Positions 42,215 through 51,793 of a stretch of DNA of 64,000 nt are shown one piece after another. The notes below the pieces were generated by a model. The model was not told the DNA's origin. It searched no databases and was given only the letters and a program-made list of their open reading frames with translations. The translations under genes and the position numbers were made by a program. Positions within the stretch are counted from its first letter, which is position 1; each line of letters starts with the position of its first letter. Where the stretch lies: contig NZ_LGTB01000020.1 in NCBI RefSeq assembly GCF_001238275.1, forward strand, positions 80,512 to 144,511. Reading direction: 5' to 3'. This DNA is from Bradyrhizobium viridifuturi (GTDB taxonomy: Bacteria; Pseudomonadota; Alphaproteobacteria; Rhizobiales; Xanthobacteraceae).

Positions 42215-44719
42215 ATGACGATCATGACGGTCGACGCAACGCGTCGAGCGCAGAATGTTTCTGCATGTTCATTCGATGTTTTCGATACATTTCTGTTGCG
42301 CGCCTGCACGACGCCGGATGGCGTATTTGAAAGGGTTTTTCAGCTTTCGCGCGTTGCTGAAAAATTTCCGAATGTATCCGTCAGTTTCGTTCAGCATCGA
42401 ATCCAGGCGGAGGCGCGTGCGCGCAAGCTGGCGTTGGAACGCAGCGGCTCCACCGAAGTCCGCATTGCCGACATTTATAAGTACTTTCCGTTCAGGCTGT
42501 TCGATCTGAGCCGCGATGCGTTGCAGGATCTCGCGCAGATCGAATTCGAAGCCGAGCTCGAGCTGTGCCGCGTCAATCCGGAAATGCTCGAGCAATATAT
42601 GGACATGAAGCGCGGCGGTCTCCGCACCGGCTTCATCTCCGACACGTACTGGAGCACCGACCAGCTCGCGCAGCTGCTGCGATCCTGCAGCCCGGGACTG
42701 AGCTGGGATTTCCTCTACGCATCCTGCGATCACGGCAGCAGCAAGAGCGAGGCGCTGTTCGAGGCCTATCTCGCCGAGCAGGGTGTCGACGCCACGAGTT
42801 CGTTCCACATCGGCGACAATCACCACGCCGACATCAAGGGCGCCCGCCGCTACGGCATCCGTCCGCGCTACTATCCGCAGGCCAGCGCGGCATTGGCATC
42901 GAAGCTTCAGCGCGAAACATCGATGTTCGAATTGCTGTGTCCCGATCAGCCGTCGCGGCTCGATTGCGGCGCCCGTACGCTGCGACGCGTGGTGACGGCG
43001 CGCAGCGCCGAGCAGTCTCCGGCTTTCAACCTCGGCGTGACCGTGCTCGGCCCCGTCATGGCGGCGTTCGACGCATTCATCGAAGCGCGGCGGGCGACGC
43101 TGGCGCGCGAGGACGCGCGCGTTGCAGTCGGATTCCTCGGTCGCGACGGTCTGCTGCCGTATCGCGTCTGGCAATCAGGCCATGGCGAAACCGGTGCCTA
43201 TGTCGAGATCAACCGTCGCGTCAGCCTGGTCGGGTCCGCCGATACGCTCGAGCCTCTCAGCGAGCTGCTGAGCCGCGTCGTCAAGATCGACGCGCCGACC
43301 TTCGTCGATATCGTCAAGGCGCAGCCGCCCGCCGTGATGAACTTCTTCGCGCAATATCCCGACGGTATTGCGAGCGGCCGCGAGCTCGCCGACGCCCTGC
43401 CCGACCTGATGGACCCGCGCGAAATCACCGATATCGCCGCCGGCGTCCGCGAGCGCCTGCTCGCCTATCTTCGCGCCAGGATCGCGGATTTCGACGGCTG
43501 CACCGACCTGATCCTCGTCGACCTCGGCTATTCCGCAAGCGTGCAGAAGTCGCTGCGGCGCATCTTCGATCGAGAGGGCATTCGCATCCGCCTGCACGGC
43601 GCGTATCTGCTGACGCTGGACGATGCGTTCGACGATATCGCCGATGACGACACCGCGGAAGGCCTGATCTCGGATCGGATCGTCACGCCGCATGTCAAGC
43701 GCATGCTGATCCGCAACGTTGCCTTGCTGGAGCAGCTTTGCTGCTCCGATGAAGGATCGGCGCGCGACTATCGCGGCGGTGAGGTGCTGCGCGAGGGCGA
43801 TCAGCGCCCCGCGGCCCAGCTGGCGCTGGCGAATGAGGTGCAGTCCGGGACGCTGGCCTATGTGTCGCGCGCCCGCGAGCTGGCGCAGCGCTATGCATTG
43901 CAGCCCGACGCCGATCCCATTGTCGCGGCACGCTGGGCCGCTGCCGTGCTCGGACGCCTCCTGCTGCTGCCCGACGATGATGAGCTCGTGCTGCTCGGCG
44001 GCATCAAGCATGACGTCAACCTCGGCACGCAGGCTCTGGCGCCGCTGCTCGACGCCAACTTCATCAATGATTGCATCATCGCCCGGGGCCTCTCGACGGC
44101 GTGCACAGCTCCGGCCCCGCCGATGTGGCTGGCCGGAAGCTTTGCCGCGCTGTCGCCGGCGCACACCTATCTTTACACGCTGTTCGGCGCCAACCGCCTG
44201 CCCGCGAACGTGTTCGGCGAGGCGCAATGCGGGACCTTGCAGGTCGGCCTGTTCGGGCGCGACGGCCAGGCTGCGCTTGAAACTGTCAGCATCTATCATA
44301 CCGGGCTCGGCGACCTTCGCCTGCGGATTCCGCTGTCGCGCCGCATGGCGGTCGCGACCATCGCGCTGCCGCTGGCAAAGCTCACCCGTCAAGGAATGCT
44401 TCACGGCATCACGGTGCAGTATGGCGCGAGCGCCGCGAAGGCTGCGGAGAGCTCGAACGTGAAGACGATCGCGGAAGCACGGCTCATGGACGCCGGCCTC
44501 GAGAGGTGCGGCCGTCAGTTCCGCGCCTCCAGTGACGACGGCATGCTGCTGATCCCGGTCGACAGCTTCGAAGACGACGTCGCGATCTACACGGTCGCGC
44601 TGACTGCCCTCGACCATGATCGCATCCTTTCGGTCGAGAACCGCGACGGTAACCGGGCGCCTGCGGCCACGCTGACCTGGCGCAGCGCCAACGGTGCGCA
44701 AGCAACCAGCGCCGAATGA
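42215..44719 (+). CDS. Large HAD-like protein, possible surface-glycan or flagellin-modification factor
   Basis: This 834-residue cytoplasmic protein begins with a HAD-superfamily domain: motif I CSFDVFDTFLLR (D21, D24), GFISDTYWSTDQLAQLL as motif II, and SSFHIGDNHHADIKGARRYG as motif IV. It continues with VAVGFLGRDGLLPYRVWQ and DLILVDLGYSASVQKSLRRI, a pattern seen in large HAD-type proteins encoded with polysaccharide or glycosyltransferase genes. The C-terminal ~250 residues resemble nothing I know. No signal peptide. The leader and start of the gene are AT-richer than average. Two genes for transferase-like proteins follow. Modification of flagellin or of a surface polysaccharide is an inference from neighbours. 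Confidence 0.78.
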   Translation: MTIMTVDATRRAQNVSACSFDVFDTFLLRACTTPDGVFERVFQLSRVAEKFPNVSVSFVQHRIQAEARARKLALERSGSTEVRIADIYKYFPFRLFDLSRDALQDLAQIEFEAELELCRVNPEMLEQYMDMKRGGLRTGFISDTYWSTDQLAQLLRSCSPGLSWDFLYASCDHGSSKSEALFEAYLAEQGVDATSSFHIGDNHHADIKGARRYGIRPRYYPQASAALASKLQRETSMFELLCPDQPSRLDCGARTLRRVVTARSAEQSPAFNLGVTVLGPVMAAFDAFIEARRATLAREDARVAVGFLGRDGLLPYRVWQSGHGETGAYVEINRRVSLVGSADTLEPLSELLSRVVKIDAPTFVDIVKAQPPAVMNFFAQYPDGIASGRELADALPDLMDPREITDIAAGVRERLLAYLRARIADFDGCTDLILVDLGYSASVQKSLRRIFDREGIRIRLHGAYLLTLDDAFDDIADDDTAEGLISDRIVTPHVKRMLIRNVALLEQLCCSDEGSARDYRGGEVLREGDQRPAAQLALANEVQSGTLAYVSRARELAQRYALQPDADPIVAARWAAAVLGRLLLLPDDDELVLLGGIKHDVNLGTQALAPLLDANFINDCIIARGLSTACTAPAPPMWLAGSFAALSPAHTYLYTLFGANRLPANVFGEAQCGTLQVGLFGRDGQAALETVSIYHTGLGDLRLRIPLSRRMAVATIALPLAKLTRQGMLHGITVQYGASAAKAAESSNVKTIAEARLMDAGLERCGRQFRASSDDGMLLIPVDSFEDDVAIYTVALTALDHDRILSVENRDGNRAPAATLTWRSANGAQATSAE

Positions 44720-44777
44720 TTTGTCCGCCTGATCTGGCCGCCCCGCCCGTAGAAGGTTAACGAGGGGTAGCGCGGGC

Positions 44778-46136
44778 ATGGCTTCGGCTGAGACGGTGCA
44801 AGCGGACGGCTTGCAGACGAATTTTGATCAATTGCTGGCGGAGAACGGCATCCGGATGAGCGCTGCGCAGCGCCGCCGGCTCGCCTGGCTGTCCGATCGG
44901 CTCGGAGGCGCGACCGTCCATCGGGCCGGTTCCGTGCCAGGGCGCGACCATGGCGTCATCATCCTCACTGAGCCGCCGAGCGGCCCCGCCGCCGAATTGC
45001 TTTATCGGTCGCTCCGCACCGATTGCGCGGTCGTCGTCCCCTTCGGCGAGAATCCCGCGTTCGATTTCCTGAAGTCCAAGCTCACGGACTTCGGGACGAT
45101 CGGACCGAGCTTCGACGGCCCGCACGAGATGTGGTGGGGCGGCCTCAACTGGCGACCGATCGCACCGGCGGAGGGCTCGCGATCCGATGCGGCGCTGCGC
45201 GTGGTCTCCTGCTATCCCCGCGCTTGCGGCGATGACCATGCCGGCGCGCTCCGGGAGAAGCTGGCTGAATTCGAGATCGCCTGCGACATCGTACCGATCG
45301 ACGCCGCCGATGGCGAGCACATGCGTCCATCCGACAAGTCGGGCTTCATGCTGCGGATGTGGGAAGAGCACCGCGAGCCGCTCCTGTTCATCGAGGCCGA
45401 TGCAACGCTCAGCGAGCCGCCGCTGCTGCCGTCATTCCTCGATTGCGACATCGCGATCCACAAATGGAACCGGTGGGAGATGTCGGCGCGCACTCTGTAT
45501 GTCGGCCGTTCCTCGGCCGCCGAAGCGCTGCTGCGCAGCTGGCATCACATCGCGACCGCCTATCCCGCGGTCTGGGAGGGCTACCTGCTCGACCAGGCCT
45601 GGAGCCTGACGTCATCGCAGACGGCGCTCGACACCGTCTGGCTGCCGCGCTCGTACCATGCCCCTGCGGAGGACGCCGGCACGCCTCGCCATACGACGAT
45701 CGTTCACAACCTGCCCACCGACAACGGCGATCTCGGGCCCGACGCCGAGTTCGGCGTCGCAATGCGCCCCGCCCGGCGCGCCAGCCGCAGCGGCGGCCGC
45801 GACGCCATGATCGTGGTCAGGTCGCAGGCGGCCTCGAATGACGCGATCACCGTGATCATGCGCGATATCGCGACCAGCGACGCACGCGAGATGGCGGCCA
45901 GCATCGAGGCCGTCACCGGGGCATTCGCCGCCGATTGCGGCGGGTTCGGCCGGCTCGAGCTCGCGCTCTGTCCGTGGCAGGACGATATCCGCGCGGCGAA
46001 ATCGGCAGCCACCAGCGCGAACAACCGGATCATCGAGATTGCGCCGTGGCAGACCTTGCCGGCCGACCTGTTCCGCACCGTGGGCCAATCCCGCGATGCC
46101 GGCAGCGTCGTCGTCATGGCCGGGCAGCGCGGCTAG
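44778..46136 (+). CDS. Glycosyltransferase-like protein of unknown specificity
   Basis: This 452-residue protein has VVSCYPRACGDDHAGALREK, IVPIDAADGEHMRPSDKSGF, and PLLFIEADATLSEPPLLPSF. The last segment places an E-A-D-A-T acidic motif after a hydrophobic strand, as in GT-A type transferases with a DxD-like metal site. The segment CDIAIHKWNRWEMSARTLYV and later VWEGYLLDQAWSL also fit such enzymes. The N-terminal 130 residues and C-terminal ~110 residues are not recognised. It lies between the HAD-like and formyltransferase-like genes, spaced 58 and 32 bases, probably one operon. The assignment is tentative. Confidence 0.6.
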   Translation: MASAETVQADGLQTNFDQLLAENGIRMSAAQRRRLAWLSDRLGGATVHRAGSVPGRDHGVIILTEPPSGPAAELLYRSLRTDCAVVVPFGENPAFDFLKSKLTDFGTIGPSFDGPHEMWWGGLNWRPIAPAEGSRSDAALRVVSCYPRACGDDHAGALREKLAEFEIACDIVPIDAADGEHMRPSDKSGFMLRMWEEHREPLLFIEADATLSEPPLLPSFLDCDIAIHKWNRWEMSARTLYVGRSSAAEALLRSWHHIATAYPAVWEGYLLDQAWSLTSSQTALDTVWLPRSYHAPAEDAGTPRHTTIVHNLPTDNGDLGPDAEFGVAMRPARRASRSGGRDAMIVVRSQAASNDAITVIMRDIATSDAREMAASIEAVTGAFAADCGGFGRLELALCPWQDDIRAAKSAATSANNRIIEIAPWQTLPADLFRTVGQSRDAGSVVVMAGQRG

Positions 46137-46168
46137 CGGCACAAGAGCAAGAGAAGGACATCGACATC

Positions 46169-46891
46169 ATGAAGACCATCATCCTTCTCACCGGCGTCGC
46201 CAGCCAGCAATTCGCACTCACCGAGCTGTTGAAGGCGCACAATCCCGCATTGTCGTTCCGCTGCGTGGTAACGGCCGAGGAGCTTGCGGCGATCGAGCCC
46301 GAGGTGTTGCGTGAGGCACGGCTGCTGGCCTTCACCACCAGCGTCATCGTGCCTGAGAGCATCCTGGCCGCGCTCGGCCATGGCGCCTATAATTTCCACC
46401 CCGGCCCGCCGCAATATCCCGGCTGGGCGCCGGCGCATTTCGCGCTCTATGATGGCGCACGCACGTTCGGCGCGACGGCCCATGTGATGGCCGCCCGCGT
46501 CGATTCCGGTCCCATCGTCGGGGTCGAGTCCTTCATCATTCCCGACAAGATCAGCGTGCGCGGGCTCGAGCAGATCGCCTATGTGCGGCTGGCCCATCTG
46601 TTCTGGCGGATGTCGCGCGAGCTCGCCCGTGATCCCTCGCCGCTGCAGGAGCTGGAGATCGCCTGGTGCGGCATCAAGAGCACCCGGCAGATGTACCGTG
46701 ACATGTGCGAGCTGCCCGCCGGCATCAGCCCGGTCGAGCTGGCCCGCCGGATCCGCGCCTTCCACGACGACTTCCGCGCGATCCCGCTGACCGTCTCCGT
46801 GCACGGCATCCGCTTCGAGCTGGCGACGACCGCCACGCAGACGCCCGAGGCGCCGCAGGTGGTCTCGCCGCCCCTTGCAGCTGCCTCCTAG
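46169..46891 (+). CDS. Formyltransferase-fold protein (methionyl-tRNA formyltransferase-like)
   Basis: This 240-residue protein has the formyltransferase core: LLAFTTSVIVPESILAALGH, then GAYNFHPGPPQYPGWAPAHF with the catalytic-type Asn-x-His, and GATAHVMAARVDSGPIVGVE with the conserved Asp. Such N10-formyltetrahydrofolate-dependent domains act on Met-tRNA, on UDP-sugars (ArnA) or on amino sugars of surface glycans. The protein is shorter than Fmt (about 310) and lacks its C-terminal tRNA-binding domain, which favours a sugar substrate. The two upstream genes support glycan modification. An AAGAGAAGGA ribosome site lies upstream of the ATG. Confidence 0.8.
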   Translation: MKTIILLTGVASQQFALTELLKAHNPALSFRCVVTAEELAAIEPEVLREARLLAFTTSVIVPESILAALGHGAYNFHPGPPQYPGWAPAHFALYDGARTFGATAHVMAARVDSGPIVGVESFIIPDKISVRGLEQIAYVRLAHLFWRMSRELARDPSPLQELEIAWCGIKSTRQMYRDMCELPAGISPVELARRIRAFHDDFRAIPLTVSVHGIRFELATTATQTPEAPQVVSPPLAAAS

Positions 46892-46905
46892 CGGCGCAAG
46901 ACGCT

Positions 46906-49900
46906 TCACCGGGAATCGGCGAGCATTCCGTTCAGAAGCGCTTCCGCCCGCTGCAGCAGCGGCTTCGCGCCACTATCGGATGCAATCGTGATCGCCGCGC
47001 GCAGCTGGTTGAGAACCGCATTCGTCTCGTCCGCGTTCGTGGCAGGCGATATCGTCGCTTCGCTGAAAAGCGCCTCGGCTTCCAGACCGGAAAAGCCCTG
47101 CTGCCGCGCGGTGTTGCGCGCCTCTCGCAGCATGTTCAGCGCGGCCCGTGTATCGCCGAGCCGGCTGACAGCGAGCGCCAGGTAGATCGAGGTTCGCAGC
47201 ACAATCGAGGTGTAGCCAACCGATCTGGCTTCTTCCCGGGCTTCAACAAGCGTCAGCCGCGCTTGATCGAGACGCCCCTGCTCCAGATACGCGATGCCGA
47301 GATGACATGTGACAACTGGCACGAAGAGCCGAATTCCATACTTCTGCCCGAGCGCGAAAGCCTCCTCCAGGATGTCAGCCGCTCCGCCGGGGTTGCCCTG
47401 CCCGAGCATCAGGAAGCCGCCGCTATATCCCGCAGCAACGCGATCAAATGGCCGATTGCTCTCATTGGCGATCGCCGCGGCGCGCTGGTGAAATTCGATG
47501 CCGGTGTCGATCTCTCCAAGTGTAGTGTGGGTTACGCTCTTCATCATGCAACTCAGCAACAGCAGAGTTCTCGGCGTCGTCCCGGGCGGCGCGCTGGCAT
47601 CCGGCCCGGAAAGGCGGAGGCACGCCTGTCCCAGCATCTGCTCGGCTTCGCGAAACCGGCCGGCGATGAAGTAGGCTTGGCCAAGGCTATATTGAGCCAG
47701 GTTGAGCCAACCGGGATTGCCCCATTCACCGGCCAGACGAGCAACCTCCTCGCCGGTTTCGATGGCTTCGATCGGCGTGCCGTAGAAGTTTTGGGCTCCC
47801 GACCTGACCGCCATCGCCGCGACCTTCCGCCCGATATCGTCGACTACGTTGGCGCGTCCCTCTGCGTCCCTTCCGAGGTCGAACCATTCGGCGACCTTGC
47901 CGGCGCTCATGAACGCCGTGCGCGCCTCGATGCGAAGGTCGATCGCGTCCGCCTCGCGCGAGCGAGCGAACGGCGTCTTGTCGAGCGCGGCCATTGCGAT
48001 CTCGAAGTAGTTGGTTGCGTCGGCAAATGCCGATCGTGCCAGGCTCTTCCGCGCGGCAGTTCTGCCGTAAGTGAACGCCTTTTGCCAATCCTTCGCCCGC
48101 ATCGCGTGAAAGCAGAGCTTGCTGGGCTCATCGTACGAACTGCCATTGCCTTCCAGCGTCGCAAGAATCCGCGCATGGACGCCCTCTCGCAGCTTCTCGA
48201 CCATCGAGTCGTAGGTCACCTGGCGAACCATCTCGTGCGGGAATTCGAGCAAGCCGTCCTGCTCGACATCGATCCTCACGAGAAACTCGACGCGATCAAG
48301 CGCCGTCAGGCAACGCTGAAAAGCCTCTTGCGGCAGGCCGGACACCTCACGCAGCATGGATTCCGTCGAAGACGGCCCCAACGCCGCCGCAATCTGCAAC
48401 AGCGCGCGCTCCTCCTTCGATATGCGATCCAGACGCGTGGCGATGACGCCCTGGATGCTGCTCGGAATTCCCAGATCACCAACCGGGCGTACGAGCGCCA
48501 GTTCGCCCCAATGGCCCCGGAGGATTCCGCTGTCCTTGAGGCTGCGACAAACCTCCTCAATGAATAGCGGTACGCTGGCGGTATGAAGAACGACGCGGTT
48601 CTTCAGATCAGCCATGTTCGCCGACGAGCCCAGGATGTCGTCCAACATCTCGCGTCCAGCATCCTCATCGAGCGAACGCAATACAGTGATTTCAGCATTA
48701 CTGCGCGCGACCCAATCGGGAATTCCATTGGGCCGGCTGGTCAGCAGCACCAGAAGGCCGGGCGCCTTCAGCGAGGTGAGCGCGGCCATCACGGTCTCGC
48801 TGGCGCGATCGATCCAGTGCAGATCCTCGATGAGAATCACCGCGCGCCGGCTAACGACAAGGCCTTCGAGGATCGCACAGCATGCCTCGCTGATCGCGCG
48901 ACCGCGCGCATGGGGCTCCAACTCGGCCCATTCCGGATCCGAGATCGGGCGGTCAAGCACCGCATTGATGGCTGAACGCTGAATCGCTGTGAGTTTCGTC
49001 AAGCTGTCCATGTCGGCCGCGGCTCCCTCCAGGATCGAGAGCACCAGCGCCTTGAGCGTGCTGAACGGCGCGCCTTGAAGATTCGGGCTGCATTCGGCGT
49101 GGATGGGAAGCCAGCCCTCCCGCGTGAGCTGGTCAACGAACTCATGCACCAGCCGCGATTTCCCGATGCCGGGATCGCCGATCAAGAGCGCCGTTTGCCG
49201 GTCAGGGTCAGCGCCGTGCGCCAACTGCCTGAGCAGCGCCGTTTCCTTCAACCGGTTGACGAACCGCGCAACGCTTCGTGCCCTGCGGACCCGCCAGCTG
49301 GAGACGTCAGTCGCACCGGCGATGCGGTATATCGGTACGGGCTCACTGAATCCCTTGAGCTGCTTCCGTCCCAGATATTCAAACTGGACGTTGCCTTCGG
49401 CTAGGTTCTGACAGGCTTCGGACGCGTAGATCTGGTTCGGCTCGGCGACCGCTTCAAGCCGTGCCGCAAGATGCTGCGCCGCCCCACCGATCTCGTAAAC
49501 CTTGGAGTACTCGCTGGCGACCATGTAGGCCACCACGCGCCCCGAATGGAGCCCGACCCGGACCTGCAGCCCCGGATCGCCCAAACCTGCCACTCGTCGA
49601 ACCAGTTCGATCGCCGCATGGCAGGCCAGCGGCGCGTGGTTGTCGTCGGCGATCGGCGCTCCAAATACCGCGGCGAGCCCATCACCCAGCTCCTTGCTGA
49701 CAATGCCGCCGAACTGGCGCACGGCTCCTCGCATCGCGATCAGGGCTGGCTCCAGGCGCGAGACCGCCTCTTCCGGGTCCAAATCCGCGACGAGCCCCGT
49801 CGAGTCGACCACGTCGGCGCGAAGAATCGTCACAAATCGTTGTTCGCTATCGGGGTCTGCGCGCTTAGCTACAGCAGCACCGCATTTGGCGCACCAATTG

Positions 49901-49941
49901 TCGTCCGCTCCGATTGTCGACTGGCATGCAAAGCAAAGCAT
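46906..49941 (-). CDS. Adenylate/guanylate cyclase-like regulator with AAA ATPase and TPR domains
   Basis: This 1011-residue cytoplasmic protein starts with a zinc ribbon (C3, C6, C17, C20 in MLCFACQSTIG and NWCAKCG), then a class III cyclase domain (ADVVDSTGL, metal D43; SKELGDGLAAVFGAP, metal D87), then an ATPase with Walker A GDPGIGKS (255-262) and Walker B VILIEDLHWID, and a long helical TPR-like C-terminal half. The usual N-x-x-x-R pair of active cyclases (typically V-N-L-A-A-R-L) here reads Q-H-L-A-A-R-L, so the transition-state Asn is replaced by His and cyclase activity may be lost or changed. Such multi-domain proteins are common in bradyrhizobia with unknown signals. The ATG at 49941 directly precedes the zinc ribbon. 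Confidence 0.9.
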   Translation of the reverse strand: MLCFACQSTIGADDNWCAKCGAAVAKRADPDSEQRFVTILRADVVDSTGLVADLDPEEAVSRLEPALIAMRGAVRQFGGIVSKELGDGLAAVFGAPIADDNHAPLACHAAIELVRRVAGLGDPGLQVRVGLHSGRVVAYMVASEYSKVYEIGGAAQHLAARLEAVAEPNQIYASEACQNLAEGNVQFEYLGRKQLKGFSEPVPIYRIAGATDVSSWRVRRARSVARFVNRLKETALLRQLAHGADPDRQTALLIGDPGIGKSRLVHEFVDQLTREGWLPIHAECSPNLQGAPFSTLKALVLSILEGAAADMDSLTKLTAIQRSAINAVLDRPISDPEWAELEPHARGRAISEACCAILEGLVVSRRAVILIEDLHWIDRASETVMAALTSLKAPGLLVLLTSRPNGIPDWVARSNAEITVLRSLDEDAGREMLDDILGSSANMADLKNRVVLHTASVPLFIEEVCRSLKDSGILRGHWGELALVRPVGDLGIPSSIQGVIATRLDRISKEERALLQIAAALGPSSTESMLREVSGLPQEAFQRCLTALDRVEFLVRIDVEQDGLLEFPHEMVRQVTYDSMVEKLREGVHARILATLEGNGSSYDEPSKLCFHAMRAKDWQKAFTYGRTAARKSLARSAFADATNYFEIAMAALDKTPFARSREADAIDLRIEARTAFMSAGKVAEWFDLGRDAEGRANVVDDIGRKVAAMAVRSGAQNFYGTPIEAIETGEEVARLAGEWGNPGWLNLAQYSLGQAYFIAGRFREAEQMLGQACLRLSGPDASAPPGTTPRTLLLLSCMMKSVTHTTLGEIDTGIEFHQRAAAIANESNRPFDRVAAGYSGGFLMLGQGNPGGAADILEEAFALGQKYGIRLFVPVVTCHLGIAYLEQGRLDQARLTLVEAREEARSVGYTSIVLRTSIYLALAVSRLGDTRAALNMLREARNTARQQGFSGLEAEALFSEATISPATNADETNAVLNQLRAAITIASDSGAKPLLQRAEALLNGMLADSR

Positions 49942-50233
49942 TCCCCTGCTCTCAAAGGCTACTGCGATATCGCCGGCTCCCCCCGGTGAGCAGCCTAGGG
50001 TAGAGATTACCCATCGCGACCTGCTTATCAATCCGGACGTGCAATCCACCTGCATCCGCGCCAACCCGAGAGGTTGTCGAACTAGACGGGATACAGTCTT
50101 GAGTGGTAGGTCGGGGCGCGAGAGAAATCGGACGGCACAACTTGAGCCGCATGACCTATTCGATCGACGTACCAGCGTTGCATAACTTACGTATAGCCAG
50201 AGCAATTCAAAGTTGCAATGAAAGGGAAATCCT

Positions 50234-50722
50234 ATGGGCGGAAGAGTATTCAATAATCAACAATTTAAAGACCATATCAACGCGCACTACTATCCTTTGC
50301 AGAACATGATCAAGAGCGTCGCTATACTTAAGGCGTCGGATCATATCGACATTGAGACGCTGGAATATGGCCAATACCAGCCGATCCTGTCGCCCCGGGA
50401 CCAATGGCCGGGCGGCAGCGGCAAGCGGTGGCAGCGGGAGATGGGCAAGGCACGTCTGGACCTCGCCACTCAGGCAAGCACCGCCCCCCTCTCCAAGGAC
50501 CAAGCCGGCGTCGTGCCGCTGACGAAGTGCGCCCTGCTCGATGCCAGCGTCCGCAAATGCTTCAACTCCGAACCGCCGATCCCGATCAAGATCGACGTCA
50601 AGGAGAAGGACAAGAACGCGCCGAACGCCGATCGGCACGACATCTTGCTGGTCTGGGAACATGCAAACGGCGACGGTCAACCGCCGACGCTTCTGCTGCT
50701 GACGATGGTCTGCCCGGCCTGA
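50234..50722 (+). CDS. Protein of unknown function
   Basis: This 162-residue soluble protein starts MGGRVFNNQQFKDHINAHYY and contains ILKASDHIDIETLEYGQYQP, a central VVPLTKCALLDASVRKCFN and a C-terminal WEHANGDGQPPTLLLLTMVC. AAAGGGAAA seven bases before the ATG supports translation. No signal peptide, membrane helix or known motif. It stands alone between two minus-strand genes. Codon use is GC-rich and natural, so it is probably a real gene. Confidence 0.65.
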   Translation: MGGRVFNNQQFKDHINAHYYPLQNMIKSVAILKASDHIDIETLEYGQYQPILSPRDQWPGGSGKRWQREMGKARLDLATQASTAPLSKDQAGVVPLTKCALLDASVRKCFNSEPPIPIKIDVKEKDKNAPNADRHDILLVWEHANGDGQPPTLLLLTMVCPA

Positions 50723-50816
50723 TCCGGGCACGTGCCGCCCGTCGCTCGCTCGGGTATCGAGCCCGAGCGACGACCGTCGCAAACGAGGCCCGCGCTCGCA
50801 AATGCCCGAAGGACGT

Positions 50817-51770
50817 TCACGAGCCGGGCGTCCATTTCCAGACGATATCGGATACGTTGATCGGCTTCGGAATCAGCCCGATTGCCTTGAAGCGATCGGC
50901 AATCGCCTGCTGGCTCCTGACAATCTCCGCATCGACCGGCACCACCTGGTAGTTAGAGCGCGCGACGAAGCGCCTGATGGCCTCGATGTCGACCCCGGTC
51001 GCCTCAGCCTGCGCGCGGGCCACCTCCTCACGGTGATCGGCGGCCCATTTACCTTCGGCCGCGAAGATCGCGTTGAGCTTGGCAACGATGGCGGGATACT
51101 TCGCAACGAAGTCCGATCCCGCGATGTAGAACGCGTTTGGCTTGTGCACGTCCTTGTCGAAGGCAATGACGCGCACCTTGTCCTTGATCTCCGCGAGCGC
51201 CAGATAGGGATCCCAGATCGACCACGCGTCGACGATGCCCCTGGAGAAGGCGACAGTTGCATCCGCCGGCGCCAGCGGTGTCGGCGTGATGTCGGCCCAG
51301 CCGAGGCCGGCCTTGTCGAGCGCCGCGACCAGCAGGTTGTGCGCGCTCGAGCCCTTGCCGAACGCAACGCGCTTGCCCTTGAGGTCGGCGAGCGTTCGGA
51401 TCGGCGAGTCGGCCGGCACGATGATCGCCTGGTTGCTGCCGTCAGACGTCACCGCTGCGACGTACTCGATCTTGGCTGCACCGGCCTGCGCGAAGATCGG
51501 CGGCGTATCGCCGACGAAACCAAAATCGACGCTGCCGACATTGATCGCCTCGAGCAGCGGCGGCCCGAACTGGAAGTCGATCCACTTGACTTCGATGCCG
51601 AGCGGCTTGAATGCGACCTCGACGGTATGACGCTGGCGGACGGCCGGGAACAAGCCGCCCTTCTGTGTACCGATCCGGATCTCGGCCGGCTTGTCTTCGG
51701 CGCGAGCCGGCGCGGCCACGAACGCTGATAGCGCCAGTGCGGCCGCAAGGATGGTGCGTCTGGTCGTCAT
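50817..51770 (-). CDS. ssuA: Aliphatic sulfonate ABC transporter substrate-binding protein (SsuA-like), orphan
   Basis: This 317-residue periplasmic protein has a signal peptide (TTRRTILAAALALSAFVAAP) with a twin-arginine-like start. The mature part reads IRIGTQKGGLFPAVRQRHTV, VKWIDFQFGPPLLEAINVGS, VDFGFVGDTPPIFAQAGAAK and FSRGIVDAWSIWDPYLALAE, all standard in sulfonate-binding SsuA proteins. SsuA delivers alkanesulfonates to SsuBC for sulfur supply. No permease, ATPase or monooxygenase gene is adjacent, so partners are elsewhere or it serves another importer. Sulfonate specificity is by family resemblance. Confidence 0.87.
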   Translation of the reverse strand: MTTRRTILAAALALSAFVAAPARAEDKPAEIRIGTQKGGLFPAVRQRHTVEVAFKPLGIEVKWIDFQFGPPLLEAINVGSVDFGFVGDTPPIFAQAGAAKIEYVAAVTSDGSNQAIIVPADSPIRTLADLKGKRVAFGKGSSAHNLLVAALDKAGLGWADITPTPLAPADATVAFSRGIVDAWSIWDPYLALAEIKDKVRVIAFDKDVHKPNAFYIAGSDFVAKYPAIVAKLNAIFAAEGKWAADHREEVARAQAEATGVDIEAIRRFVARSNYQVVPVDAEIVRSQQAIADRFKAIGLIPKPINVSDIVWKWTPGS

Positions 51771-51793
51771 AACAATCCCTTCAAAGGTTGCCT

